Assembly: GCF_027744825.2 (NCBI RefSeq)
Contig: NC_071334.1
Coordinates: 27,419,937-27,483,936 of the forward strand
Reading direction: 5' to 3'
From: Synchiropus splendidus
Taxonomy: Eukaryota > Chordata > Actinopteri > Syngnathiformes > Callionymidae
DNA: 64,000 bases
How positions within the stretch are numbered: the stretch's first letter is position 1; each line of letters begins with the position of its first letter. The notes beneath the pieces are model-generated. The model saw nothing but the letters and a program-made list of their open reading frames with translations. It was not told the origin of the DNA and made no database searches. Shown in pieces: positions 44,501-55,846 of this stretch. The position numbers and the translations under genes were made by a program.

Positions 44501-47500
44501 AAACATGAACAGTACGCCACAGAGGTACAGTTGTAATTACTTAGAGTATAAATGCTGTTGGCAGGAATTTATAACTAGCTTTAAAACTCAAGTGTATTTC
44601 ATACAGGCTGCAGCAGTTGCATATCCTCAGGGAAAAGGAAGTATTTTCCAAACCAAGAGGTTTAGTTGAGAGCCAAAATACAACACAAACACAATGTCTG
44701 CAGCCAAGACTTAGCAATGATACATGTCAGAGTTCTTTCACTCAGGTTCTGTTCATTATTATTTCCACAACCTCTTTCTCTGGCTCTCAGGCAATAAGAA
44801 GAAATAGAGCAATACGTCTGTCATGTGTTGATCTAGTTATAAAATTTGGTTTTGTTTTGATCACAATGTCCTGATTTGCTCTCTCAGTCGTCATCAAGGC
44901 AATTCAAATTTAGGTGAAAGAAAAATATTGACCTTAGATACATAAAATCAATCACAAAAAACGCATACTTGGGAAACCAGATGAGGCCAAGGTGCTCAGT
45001 TTTGGAGTAGGCCACTCTCTCGTACAGGTCATAAAGTGGTCGCCAAGGTAACTCGATGTCCTTCCTAGATAGAAGTTCCTTCTTCCTGTTTAAAGAACAA
45101 AGCAATTAATGCTAAAAAATACAAATACAATACTATTCTATAGTGCTAATACTTTTGTTGTCTTCTTATTCTTCCACTTTTACATTTTCAACTTTAAATT
45201 TGAATGTGGCTTTGAATGACAGAGCCGCAGCTTTACTCTGCTTCAGACATCTTGACAAACTTCAACATTACTTTCTTTTTCTCCATTATGTTGTCGTTTG
45301 GCAAATTACAACTCCGCCAAAGTGCATTAGAGGAAACCCTACTAAAAGCTCTTGGGAGTGAGAAGGCACAATTTCCATCACCTCAGAGCCTCTGCTATGC
45401 CTTCTCGCTCATTTATCTAACAGCTATGGAACATAGTCTTCGGGGGGATTTGAAAAATGAAGAGACGAGGAGACAATCAGGGGGCAAAGACGGTGAAATG
45501 TGATGGATGAGATGAAAAATACAATGGAGACCCAACGTGTGATGCTGAGAGTGGAATTCATTTCTCAGCTGCAAGGCTGAAGACTTAATACATAGTTTGC
45601 TCAAATATTTTTTTATTTCCATCTGGTGGAAAACATTCAGACAATTGACAACTAAATTATGACATTGTTTTGTGATGGATGTGAGAATCACTGAAAACAA
45701 CCAGGAGGCACAATGATAGTGATGAATCGCGTCTCTTGCAGCGGTAGTGACAGATACACATAAGAGAAGAGGTAAATAAGGATTGAAACATAAAAATTAG
45801 GTACTTGCTAGCGAACCAGTATGTTGGAAGGTAGACAAATTATTCATTGTAAATGTTGACAAATAGAGAATGTTGAACGTAAAACACACATTAGTTAAGG
45901 AGGGCACGTGAATATACGTGCAAGAAGTACATGATCTCATATCTCTCAGTCACTCGGACACGGGTTAATGACAGTGGTTATTACAAATAATGTACACAGT
46001 TATGACGACAATGAGTAGCACACTTACATGGAATGTCTTTTGAGCAGACACGTCTCTTAGGTACACGCAAATGGGACTCAAGTTTTTCTTTATGTGGCAT
46101 TACATTTAAAACCCAGCGGAGAAAAACATGAGGCATTTCATTGTCTCTCTTAATGTACGGCTCTTCAGATCGTTGAGTGAATTGAGAGACTTGGCAGATG
46201 TGTTAACTATGCTAACAGTCAAATGCCTCTCAGCTCAGTCAAAGAAAGTTTAAGCTCTCAAAAGCTGAACTCCAGTCTCTGGTGGATGACAGATTTCCTG
46301 ACTGTATCTTGAAGCTACCTCACAAAAGTGAACCAATTTCAGCAACTGTATCCTTGAATAAGCTTCATCTCATCTCTTCGTGAAGTCTAAACACATATCA
46401 AGTATTTGTTCATTTACACGGCAATGTTATAATGAAATATATATTTACAAATATACTCAACATAAACATGATTCTGCCCCAAAGAACTCATGTGACATGT
46501 ATTTGTATTATGTCTTTTGAGATAGGACTTTTAAACTACTAGAACAATTAATAAGGTTTGAGTTATACTGTCTTTCTGGCTCAAGTCACGGAGCTCTCCT
46601 TCCTTGGCATCATGTGACGTTAGTGGCTGTGTTGTTTACCAACTGCCACGTTCTGATCTCATTACAATGAAAGGTATTAAAGGAAGAAAAACAACTGAAC
46701 ATAGGTCACAGTGAACTTCTTAGTTGAACACCAAGTAAGACTTTCATATGCAATTCACTTATTACAAGTCCTAAATAAACACTAAACTGCATACGTGCAG
46801 GACGTACTGTCCTGTACCTCCTCAACATTCTCATCACTGATGGTTCAGAGTTTCACTTCAGAGAAAACACATAGTATTCTGTGGCTGCCTTGAGTGAAAC
46901 AACTTTGTCACTTGCGTCACACTCACTTGAGAAGCTGAATGAGGAGCCGGGCGTAGGTTAACATCATGTCGGGCTCCAGGTCTGGTAGTGTGACCAACTC
47001 GTAGAGCAGCTTGATGAAGAGAATGTGGTCATCTTTGCTGAATCGTCGGCCGTAGACCTTCAGAAAACTGCCATTCAGGGTAAAACAGAGTGCATCGGTG
47101 AGCAAGGGTTGAGTAACATTAGCACTGACCTGTCTTTTGCCAGCACAATCAGGACTACATTTCACTAAATTTAAACACTTGATCGCTTGCTTATAAATAG
47201 GCAATACAGTCAATAAAGTGAGGTTTTTTAAGATATTACCTCATTATGTCATTATAAATCTTAAAATCGGTGTCTGGCTCCTCAATGGATGTGTAAGGGA
47301 GGACTTTTGAGGACCTTTCACAAATCTGAATAAATCAGAAACATCAAGCAGCAGAATTATAACAGTCAACAGCAGACGACTGATCAAATCTATCAAAAAT
47401 AATACAGGTTCTTCTCTGCGATTTGAGTAGAACGGCAGACACCTCGCTGAAGAACCTGTCTCAACCTCTCTGTGAAAGATTCGCGTCACTGACGTAGTCG

Positions 47501-49118
47501 CTCTGTCACAGGCAGATACACAGCACAAGAAGCGTAAAGGGGAGAGCTTGCGTCAGAGCCTGAAATCACATCACACACTACAGACAACTTATTTGAATTT
47601 CAATCGCCATCCAGATGAAGAGCGCAAATGAAAGATGTGTCACAAATGTTGCTCACATGCGGCACACATTTGCACCTCACCCAATTATTTTCAGTGCAAT
47701 TTTTCATTCAAAACTTCACCAAGCCGGCTACCCGCTGACTAAAAGCAGATCCTTGTTTGCGCTGGAAACATTCATCAGACGAATGTCGACACGAGCTCCT
47801 CTGACCTTGCCTGAGCTGCCACGTGGGAGGCTTCAACATGAGTAGTATTCGAGCTAAATCTCCAGAGATCGTAACATTTCTTTCATATTAGAGTTCTTTT
47901 GGGTAACAACAGGAGGGTTTAACATGGTACATACTTAGCTATGACCATTGGACTGTATGGCATGACGAGGAATGCCCAAGCAGATGTATTCATAATATTT
48001 CCATTGTTTGAACAGACTCATTCTTGTAGAAATGATTCTAATATTGCAAAGCACTATAACAGTGAACGCAGCAAGCAGGCTGGGTTCATATGTACATTTT
48101 GAATTCCTTTTGAGGGTATCATCCACTGATATGCTGCTGTGGAGATCAAAACATTGGGAAGGGTCTCACCATTGTTTGGCCATTGAACATGCTGAAAAGA
48201 TGAGGGAAAACTGGTATTCAAATGAGTTTCTCACTCCAGAAATGAAAACCACTTGGGAGCTACACTCCCTGGACACTAACCACACTGTCATTTTAAGTTG
48301 ATGCAGCGCATTGTTTCCCACCTAATGACAGCTTTTTGCAATGGACAAGGTACAGATGTACAGTAGTACTGAGTCAGAACTTCCCCTTTGTTTCGTTGTT
48401 TGCCACCACCACAGACATCTGTCAACCAAGCTTAATGGATTTCTGTTGAGCTCATCCTCTTGATTCCCACTTTGTTCTGGAGCCATTTATCATTCCTAGT
48501 ATTCAAGGTCTACTCTTGGAATACATGAACAAATTTGAGTCATTGGTTTGCCATAATCACAACATCTGACTTGGAAATACACAAGAAATGATTATTCATG
48601 TACGTTTGATGTGGCCATCCAAACTTCACTGAACACAGGAATGACGACGTTACATAACACATTGCATTAGCGGAAAAGTAATTCGCTTTAAATTGACAGG
48701 TAAAAGTAAGGTGTTGGACACATAACTAGCAAGCTAACTTCTACACACCTATGTTTTTGTATTTACTAGATGGTCATAATGTAATGCCACTATATTGACA
48801 GATTTTGATATAAAAAAAAACCCCACTTTTAATGCTGTACGTGAGAAGGGTGTGGGACACATTAAATACGAACATCATGCAGTGACGTCACGCACATATA
48901 TTACTTGGGGTTGTGTGTACGTTATGGACTTACGAGAAGAGTTTCCGCGACCAAAAAGCAACTCCAGGCCAAAGCTCCCGCAGGAGGACTGCTCTGGACA
49001 GGTTGGCCTTGATTTCTGCCAAAAGTTCAGTAGCCTCCTGGTCCAGACAGTCCGAGTACGGCAACAGAGAGTTGTACACTATCTCCTTTTGTGGGAGGAA
49101 TGTCGGCACGTGGCTCAT
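13234..49118 (-). CDS. psme4: Proteasome activator complex subunit 4 (PA200), complete, 47 coding exons
   Basis: PA200 is a large HEAT-repeat protein that caps the 20S proteasome in the nucleus, opens its gate and promotes degradation of acetylated histones. The exons, high to low, are 49118-48934, 47067-46927, 45085-44969, 43776-43732, 42316-42167, 41601-41538, 40596-40522, 40438-40316, 39052-38960, 38885-38707, 37385-37299, 36734-36548, 36222-36133, 35598-35534, 35408-35258, 35176-35078, 33808-33739, 33458-33391, 31434-31231, 30478-30321, 30249-30154, 30068-30013, 29909-29853, 29579-29524, 29429-29331, 29249-29187, 28123-28028, 27955-27824, 26476-26267, 26202-26066, 25317-25264, 25157-25028, 24786-24705, 23882-23729, 23269-23203, 22300-22175, 22040-21888, 21791-21687, 21608-21517, 20142-20011, 19820-19618, 18132-18047, 17883-17755, 16682-16527, 15666-15528, 15364-15231 and 13368-13234. 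All introns are GT-AG and the phases agree throughout, giving 1809 aa (human 1843). Landmarks are [33 protein letters not shown] and the C-terminal CYYA. The a/b fish paralogue cannot be decided. Confidence 0.97.
14411..14680. mobile_element. Candidate MITE with 24-bp terminal inverted repeats, psme4 intron 46
   Basis: The left end agtacaagtaaaatccgact (continuing tacg, to 14434) and the inverted right end (14657-14680) agree at 22 of 24 positions. The length of 270 bp and the absence of coding capacity fit a MITE. I found no convincing target-site duplication, so the superfamily is unassigned. Confidence 0.6.
15492..15525. repeat. (TG)n/(CA)n microsatellite at a psme4 splice donor
   Basis: A run of 17 uninterrupted dinucleotides. 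On the psme4 sense strand it reads (CA)n beginning at the third intron base after exon 45. Confidence 0.95.
15528..15666 (-). CDS. psme4: psme4 exon 45, donor fused to a CA repeat
   Basis: Codes [20 protein letters not shown] and further residues to ELAST, part of the conserved C-terminal region. The donor is gtacac, immediately followed by the long CA repeat at 15492-15525. Confidence 0.95.
17731..17748. repeat. (TG)n microsatellite next to psme4 exon 43 donor
   Basis: Nine TG units; on the psme4 strand a CA repeat begins about 7 nt into intron 43, after the donor gtaacg at 17754. Confidence 0.93.
22411..22676 (+). mobile_element. hAT-type MITE, partial copy C, psme4 intron 35
   Basis: Same family and orientation as copy A, sharing ccaccatcgtgatttattgt at 22541-22560 and cacaatggccaggg near 22425. 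The right end is lost where the sequence runs into the large palindrome starting at 22676. Confidence 0.75.
22676..22931. repeat. Large foldback (inverted repeat) with AT-rich loop
   Basis: The arms aaatttgactgacatgctta (continuing caat, 22676-22699) and the exact inverse complement at 22908-22931 are a perfect 24-bp pair. The core gcttacaat/attgtaagc also recurs inside, around 22840-22885. The 208-bp spacer is almost pure A/T. This could be a foldback or MITE-type element inserted into, or next to, hAT copy C within psme4 intron 35. Confidence 0.85.
28710..28941. mobile_element. Candidate MITE with 30-bp inverted repeats, psme4 intron 26
   Basis: Left arm 28710-28739 begins cctgacatcagaccaatgaa; right arm 28912-28941 is its inverse complement with a single mismatch. 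The spacer is about 170 bp and non-coding. No target-site duplication was recognised beyond the arms. Confidence 0.65.
31945..31973. repeat. (AAT)n microsatellite, psme4 intron 18
   Basis: Nearly ten perfect AAT units in the intron between exons 18 and 19. Confidence 0.95.
33739..33808 (-). CDS. psme4: psme4 exon 17 (short, hidden among repeats)
   Basis: Codes [20 protein letters not shown] and then ITDN across the junction. This aligns with the human segment around SLKLFVPHCC. Acceptor is ttgtgttgcag and donor gtcagt. The 70-nt length restores the frame between exons 16 and 18, which independently supports both borders. Confidence 0.92.
34437..34545 (+). mobile_element. Fragment related to the Charlie-like hAT MITE, psme4 intron 16
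   Basis: Contains catgggtcaccaaca, resembling the terminus at 11924, and then catcttatta...gtgttacaccattggtaat, matching 12595-12650 of the outer MITE. Truncated, without a clear second end. Confidence 0.6.
37685..37803 (+). mobile_element. LINE-like 3' tail fragment, psme4 intron 10
   Basis: Contains a T-rich run, then aactttcctagttggttggg and a gattctgattctgg end. This parallels the tail of the LINE copy at 2330-2412 (actttcctagttggtgga, then attctgattctg). No coding part is retained. Confidence 0.6.
38055..38366 (+). mobile_element. tRNA-derived SINE-like interspersed repeat, psme4 intron 10
   Basis: The start has a polymerase III B-box-like block (gcgggttcgatgcc). It is followed by the conserved body typical of a widespread teleost repeat: ttctcc...gtttcctcccaca, gcgatggactgccgacctgt, gggataggctccagcact. 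It has the same orientation as the split copy at 42362-43630. Short open frames on both strands here (for example 38042-38428) are repeat sequence, not genes. Confidence 0.8.
41489..41518. repeat. (GT)n microsatellite near psme4 exon 6 donor
   Basis: Fifteen GT units; on the psme4 strand a CA repeat starting about 19 nt into intron 6. Confidence 0.95.
42362..43630 (+). mobile_element. SINE-like repeat split by an hAT insertion, psme4 intron 4
   Basis: The 5' part (42362-42459) holds tttcctcccacagtccaaag and ctaggttaattggacactct. The 3' part (43506-43630) continues with ccctgtgatggactggtgac and aataggctccagcactgccc. Together they follow the same order as the intact copy at 38055-38366. The break is exactly where the hAT element 42460-43505 has inserted. 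Confidence 0.85.
42460..43505. mobile_element. hAT element with perfect 15-bp terminal inverted repeats
   Basis: The ends are tagggatgggcgata and its exact inverse tatcgcccatcccta. The flanks are gtgtttgt (42452-42459) and gtgtgtgt (43506-43513), an 8-bp target-site duplication with one difference. The 1046-bp interior has no long reading frame and no transposase motif, so the copy is non-autonomous or decayed. It sits inside a SINE-like repeat in psme4 intron 4. Confidence 0.92.
44013..44211. mobile_element. Foldback hAT-like MITE, psme4 intron 3
   Basis: The ends cagggctctgcgagttgatc and, inverted, cagtggtcttcaagttgatc are similar. The interior pairs ttccaaccaatcaagcacac with tgtgcttgattggttggaac. 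Nearly the whole 199 bp can fold on itself. The CAG(G/T)G ends suggest hAT, but the flanks do not show a matching 8-bp duplication. Confidence 0.65.
48883..48890. promoter_or_regulatory. Palindromic CRE/ATF site in psme4 intron 1
   Basis: Perfect TGACGTCA, 43 bp past the exon 1 donor. Whether it is used is unknown; its position near the probable promoter makes it plausible. Confidence 0.35.
48934..49118 (-). CDS. psme4: psme4 coding exon 1 with start codon
   Basis: The first in-frame ATG is at 49118 and begins [17 protein letters not shown] stop codon (TAA) lies in frame just upstream at 49134-49136, so no longer N-terminus is possible within this exon. The exon ends at donor gtaagt after the first two bases of codon 62. 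The long Pro/Gly-rich N-terminal extension of human PSME4 is absent. Confidence 0.93.
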
Positions 49119-49430
49119 TCCGGCATCCACTTTTTATATTCCACTCAGATATACAACGAAAAATACACTCCCTCTCTCATGGAAAAGGTCCGTCCGCAAC
49201 TCTGAGGAGGGAGTTTCTTGGGAGAGATGATTGAGAAGAAAGTGTGTCACGCTAATTGAGCTGCTCAAAGCCGCGCGCAGTTCCGCTCTGACCTGTGCTG
49301 CTACGTCACCGCGCAAGGTGAACGGCACAGTCCGGGGATCGACGGTGCCAGCAGCTGATCGGTTCTGTGTGCGCACTGTGCGGGACCCGATGAGAGGAAA
49401 AATGTATTTTTCACTGTCACTGTCATGAAA
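49119..49430 (-). promoter_or_regulatory. psme4: Probable psme4 5' untranslated region and CpG-rich promoter
   Basis: Immediately upstream of the psme4 start codon. Between 49260 and 49390 the sequence is clearly richer in G+C and CpG than its surroundings (for example ccgcgcgcag, accgcgcaagg). It contains a CRE-like tacgtcac at 49302-49309. The transcription start is not visible from sequence alone, and an upstream non-coding exon is not excluded. Confidence 0.5.
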
Positions 49431-52400
49431 TGACTGGGTGCTTATCTGGTCTGTAGCTCTCGGAGACGCCCCATGCGTGTCTTCGAGGAGATAATCTGCA
49501 ATATTAGGATCATCTGATAACTGGATTAATGCCTGTTCTACTGACCCACTGTAGCTGCGACCAGGATCAACGCTGCTCCGTCTAAGCACAACCACCTTCT
49601 CCTTCCATCTCACTCATCATTAAGATGGAAATGGTTTAAACCGTTTTAAAACGACATAGAGTCAAGTATCATAACATTGACAGTGGAAACAGTTCAGATG
49701 CTACTATCCTGGCACCAACAAAAATGAGGGGAAAAATACATATATATTACAATACCTTGAAATCTTATTTCACGAGTACAGATGTGTAATGTTCGCTGAA
49801 TCGAATGTGCTTAAAAAAAAATCAATAAAAGATGAGTCAGCGGTACAAGTAAGAAGAACAGCTTTGCTGTCGGGAATTGTTGAGTATAAGTCATACAATG
49901 AAACAGAATTGACATCATTATTAATGTTCACAAAGTGAGACATTAAATCATACTATAAAAGGAGACTCAATGGTTTTCAAGCAATGAATAGAAAATCATA
50001 AATAAGACAAAATAAAAACTAAGTATCTATGCTGAAAAAGAAATCTGTCTCTAGTACTTCCTGCTCATGTGACTCAGATCCTTTCCTGTTTCTGCACTCT
50101 CATGACACCTTTGGCCCCACCACGACCATTCTTGTGTTAGCGCACCCTCCCTTCCTCGTAAAGCCTTTTACTTTAAGTCCCTATAATTCTCTGTCCGCCA
50201 CTTGCCTGCAGCACTATAGCAGTGAGTCTTCCAGATAATTCCATCCACCTCTAAGTTGTCTGGTCAGGAGACTATGAATTAGGGCCATTTCTGCAGCTGC
50301 AACTTAGGTGCTACTTTAAGCATCTTGATTGTATTAAGTGTCCAGTGTTACAATCCCGTCTCGTTCTGATCCAGTCTCCCATAATCAGGGTGCAGGATCT
50401 GATTTGTTTTTGCTGCAGTCAAACTACAAGGGTAGTCTAACCACAGAGAGCAGAAGAAGCTGCAGCATTTTAGACCAAAATTAGCAGACCATCATAGCAG
50501 AGTGAACAATGATGAAAAATCTATATTTAGAATATCTGCAAAGCCTTGTTAAGGTCTTCAACCTTGGCTGTGAAAAGGTTTGAAGCACATTTCTCATTTT
50601 AAATTAAGTTTAAATTCATCATGAACTCGTGGGTGCTGCAGTTTCATTTATTAACCAGTGAATCAGAATGTTGAAATGATTCATTAATCTCTGCTACATA
50701 ATATAGTTTAGTCTTTTGGATGAAATCTAATAACATGAGTAAAATGTTAGGCACAAGCCACAGTACTCTGTGGATGAATGCTTGAACCCTTGGCTCTCTG
50801 GCTATCCAGAACTAGAATCTGTGTCTTTCCTAGTTCTGCCAATAAAACAAAGTAATTTGTAAAGACACAAATTCAGAACTAAAAGCTATTTGGACAGTGA
50901 TATAGTCTGATTTAGGCCATTTTCGCCACGTTCTGGCAACTTTCCATTGTTTTCTAACCAATAACAGTAAGCTTAAGAGTCATACGTTTATAAATCATAA
51001 AGGTACTGCACATTATGCGTTGGAATAAAAACACCCTTTTTAATCAATAGAGCACCTAAGAATAACAAACGTCACCAATAACCAACTTCCATCTTTCACC
51101 TAGAAAATACTGGGAACTCTGTCTCAATATTTAGTCCTTCAACACAGGAGAGGATGGAGTTTATATTTGGTGCCACCACCGTTTCAATGCCAAAGCTGGC
51201 CGGTTATCAAACAATCTCCACTCTCTCTGTGCTATTTATATCTAGTCTGTTCGCCACAAACCTTTTTACTTTGGAGTTGACTGGGTCTCGGAATGCTGAC
51301 TGCAGCTGGTTGTGTTATTGATGCTGGAACTTTTTTTTCATGAGGCGTGGGAGACTTTTTTCTTGAAAACAATGTCTGTTGCAGCATATTTGAAAAGGTT
51401 GGCGGAAGGTATAGTAATTTGTGCTGATACTGAACAGATCTGACGCATACACAAGTGTTTCCAAGTACAGATACATTTGCATGACAATGATAGTAGAAGT
51501 GGATCATCAGGCGCAGTAATGAATCCAAACTTTGTATTGTAAACCAAGGTAAGACAGCAGAGGTGACTGTTCATGATTAAAATCAATGCGGGTCACGACT
51601 GAAAGATAGAAGCAGCCAAAATGTACTTCCCTAGGTTGATGGCTGGTTCCATTTCTAAACACCTTAGATCAAAGCTTTAATTGCTGACTGAATGAACAGG
51701 ATTGCAATCAGCTAAAATGAGTCTTCTCTGCAAGACATGACATCATGAAGAGACACAGAGTAGAGCGCTGCTGCAGCTGCAGTCATGAATTCAACGCCAG
51801 GGACACCAACTCGGAGGGACACGTAGGACATGTGGGAAATATCGTCCATCCTTTAACCCAGAAATGTTTCTTTGCTTTGACCATTGCTCACATGACCTGA
51901 CCTCATGGGTAAGAGATGGGACTCATACTCAAAGGGGCCAAAATTTGTGGCCCAAACAACATTCCTACTCATCTATAATAGTCCACTTTTGATCTCCTAA
52001 CTCTAGTCTGCATGGATGTCAGCATGATTAGTGAAGGTGATCAAGTTTTTGGTGCTTCACTTTTCTAATGTTGAACCAGCAGAGCAAACATTTCAATCGC
52101 TACAAAGGAACCGACAAAAGACACTTTTTTACCACTCACAAGAAAGCCTCATCAAACTATTCAATCACCAACACCATTGTTCATAAATGACACTTCAACA
52201 TTGACAGTTTCCAGTTTTTCTTGCCACCTGGTTCCACTACTGATCTTTGACAATGCACTTCTATTACTTTCAGTCAGCGCTTTTATGTCAAGGAGTCATT
52301 GTTGAGATAATAACTGGGGTAACCTTCTGTCAACACACTTCCACGCCCTGAGCTTGCAATCACAAACTGGTTTGGAATTTTCGCTACATGATTCGATGTG

Positions 52401-55400
52401 ACGCACCAGACATATCAGACATGATCAGTTTTTGAATGGAAGGCTTGCCAAGGACAACTTTTGGGCTCAGCTTTTAATTCACAAACTAATTTTCTGCAGC
52501 TTATTACCTTATAACTGATTGATCTCAACAAAGTGAGGAAAAAGGATGAGTTCAGAAATCCCAGAAAATCTCACCAGTTTGACTGTGACAGAGATTATTT
52601 CAGCGATTTAATGTCGACTAAGCAGGGCTAATTGTGTCTTGTACACTAGTCAAAAACTCCCACTGCAGATCAGCTCAATAAATATTGATCTGCCATTTTA
52701 TTTAAAGTAATTAAACACTTTTTATAATAAAATTATCATTGTCACAACGTGGCTTTCATCACCAACCATTACTAATCCTCAACAATTCAATGTGTTTTTG
52801 ATAATAGTATAGGTCATCATATTAACACACGAGCCAAGGTAAGATCAACAGGGATCCCTTCAGAAACATGTACCACCACCTTCGTCTATGAAGTCGCACT
52901 ATTTTCTGGGGGGATAATCTCATTATCCAAGTATAATTAGATTATGTTAAATGGCTCATAAAGTGTTCTTGTTTTCATTCCAAACATACACAAATATTCC
53001 GTTTATAAATGGGGGGGGGGGTCGACCTGCTGGCCACTCATAATGTCGCGTTGTAATACTGCCCCCTTCCGGTTAGGAATATAAAGGCATGTTAAGAAAA
53101 TCCAAACTCCAAATCCAATTCCTTTTTTACCGTAATAGAATAAAGTGTAATTGCACATCCACTCATTTTGTTTTTCTAATTTCAGGTAAATTGATGCACT
53201 TTAAGTCTCTTCTGTTACAGACAAAATCAATGTTAACAAAGTTGTTCTTTTTGGGAAGTTGATATATATTACTTTCTTTTTTTTCTTTTCTTAAAGGTTA
53301 ACAAGGATACAATGTTATGTAGAGGTGCACTTATAATAATTTTATAGACAAATTATATTTGTCTATAATTTTTTTTTTTTTTTTTTACAGAGGCGGCAGA
53401 GAGTTGGGGAGCGCAAAACATTTACTCCATCCTGGGAGGGGTGCAACAGAAAGTAATTGAGAAGCACCGGGGTAGCAGTCAGATTTTTGATCAAAGAATC
53501 CAAACTGGACCTCTTTTAGTTAACCTGTGTTACTCGACTAACTCAAATATATGCAAATTTTCTGTTCTAATTCTGAAAAAAAAAACCCTCACTGGCTAAA
53601 ACACAGATTGATACCTTCAAGGGACGGTATTAAACAGGTGGTGATGAAATAAGAAAATATACTTTCGGGTCTTTAGTGAGCCGTAATGATTAAACCTCTT
53701 GAATATTTTTTTTCGGTTCCCTCCCACTTGCCATCAGCCTGCTTCATTTACTTTGCAAAGCTTTCTTCTAATAGTCCTGTTAAACCTCTGCCATGGGTAA
53801 TTTGTTCAGTCTTTATGAGCTGAGAAGAATTGAAGGGAAGGAAAAAAGGTACCGCTCTCTTGTTCTAATTACCCAAGCACATTTATAGAAGTTTAAAATT
53901 GCATGCCGCAGCAGCAGAACAGGGTTCTGAGGAAAAAATGATTGGAGGCTGACTATGACTGTGCGATATTTGAAATCAAAAGATGTTCTTGCTCTTTGAT
54001 TGTGAAAGTCTTCACTTATCAATTGTTTACTAAAGAACTATAACTGTTCTATTTGATGTCACGCTGGTTGTCAAGTGACAAAGTTTGTAAAAATAAACCT
54101 TGGCTGTTATACACATTTATGAGGTGTGAAGAAAACCATGTTGATGGACAAGTGACCAGAATGAATGAGTGAACAGACCGTAACTGCCCTGACCGTAACA
54201 CACAATGCGGGACAACTGTCCACTAACATGAGTCAGAGTGTAAAGCAGCAGCACCTATACTCAGCAGATGAATGAAGCTTTTTGCATCTGCGGCAGTTAA
54301 AAAGTGTTTGGAATATGTTTGGATATTCATTTTCATCGCATTCCTCCAGGGTTGGAGGATAACTTTGGGACAATTGGGACAGGGCACAAGATGGGGAGCT
54401 TTACAAGTCAATAAAGCTCATCATTATGATTGCTTTCATGGTGCCCCCGGTGCAGCTGACAACTGCTGAGTGGGTGCTGTCCAACTGTGACACAAAAAGG
54501 GGATCTAACAGTCTAGGCAGCAGGGCCATTACGATCACAACCACATGGGCAGCTCACAACTAAATCACACACTAAAAGAGTGGAGGAATTGCACCTGTGA
54601 ATCTGGCACCAGAGTTGGCAGGTGGCAATGACCAAAATATGCGTCCAATTTCTGCTATTTTCATTTTTCTTGCTATCTACACCCCTTTATATTGCACTCT
54701 GTTGCTCCACTTTCATGTTTATACATTCCATTGAAGGGTGCCTCACTAGGCGAAAGGTCATCCACACAGTCGATGATGACATGACGGACTGGATGGCTGA
54801 ATTCCAGAATGCAACTGGGGACATGTCAGCGATCTACTCGCAAACTGGAACAGAATAAAGTTAATAAGAGTGAAAGAAACCAGTGATGTAGCACAACATT
54901 GTTAAAAGCAGCAACCTGGGTTTTGACAAAATGTTATGTGACGTTGTGACGAACCATGGCTGAGTGTGACCAGTCTGTAGCACTCACTATTAGCAGCACA
55001 CACATGCTTAGGTATAGGGAGTCTAAGTCTAACCCCTTCCGTTCGGTTCATGGGACCGAAGATTTTTTTTTTTTTTTTAATGAATGGAAGTCTATATGGA
55101 CGTTTTCAACCTCATGCCCTGGATCACACATATGCTGTACCGCAATTTAAATGACAAATAATGCAGTGAGTTTAGTTTTGAGTGGTCTCAAATATGATTT
55201 ATTTGCTTGAGAAACAAAAAAGGTACTAAACTATCCAAGGGAAACATTAGCTGACATTGTTAAATACAGTACTTACCGTGACCCTCTACAGCTTGTCCCG
55301 CATGCTAACTCTCACTCGACCGACTATGGAGTGATGTGCATTGTAGTGGGCTACTACATATCACATAAAACCTGAAGTAACTTCTGATGCCAGTTGATGT

Positions 55401-55613
55401 GTTCACAGACATTCACAGACATCATATGTGAGATCTATGGCATATTTCAAGCTTGATCAGAAAATTATTTACCTCTCCATTGACATTTTCTGTTAACTTG
55501 GGTCCCATGAGCCGGAAGTAGATGGCTCCCCATAGTGAAGAAAAATGTGACCGATAAGTTATATTGCAGCATCACCAGTCAAACTATATATTTTATTTTT
55601 ATTTATTTATTTT
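49431..55613. other. Intergenic region between psme4 and kcnk1, no gene seen
   Basis: Six kilobases of AT-rich sequence in which I recognise no exon. Short frames have no family similarity. Simple features are an 11-base G run at 53011-53021, a palindrome with 13-base arms at 53341-53369 next to a poly-T tract, and a long T run near 55062-55078. As the space between two divergently transcribed genes it may hold regulatory elements, but none can be named. Confidence 0.45.
53341..53369. repeat. Short perfect palindrome beside a poly-T tract
   Basis: tttatagacaaat and atttgtctataaa-type arms flank a three-base centre, followed by some eighteen T residues. It may be a remnant of a small mobile element; no other support. 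Confidence 0.4.
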
Positions 55614-55846
55614 CTATATGTCCTTAAAGCGCTCGTAAAATGTATATAATAACTTGATGGTTGTCATTTGGCCCCCAGGCCTTGTGTTTGACACCTGCAG
55701 CGCTTCATGGAACGCCTCCATCTTTAGATCCAAATCAGACAATAGCCGAGCCTGGATCTCCGCTTCTAAAAGGTTCTTTTGTTTCTGAAAGCAATAGTCA
55801 TCGCATGTACTTTGCTTCAAGGTCAGGTGAGCACGAATCCTATGTT
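55614..55846 (-). other. Exon-like open frame of unknown identity
   Basis: On the minus strand a frame open from a stop near 55848 reads KQSTCDDYCFQKQKNLLEAE, then IQARLLSDLDLKMEAFHEAL and Q. It reaches a good splice donor context, ctgcag followed by gtgtca, at about 55697. The composition (charged, helical, Leu-rich) looks more protein-like than the surrounding shadow frames. There is no ATG at its start and I recognise no family, so it may be an internal exon, a pseudogene remnant or chance. Confidence 0.25.

Noticed and set aside
49118..49130. A psme4 start at 49130 giving MDAGMSHVP
   Set aside because: The codon at 49130 is GTG, not ATG, and eukaryotic initiation there is unlikely; the first real ATG is at 49118.
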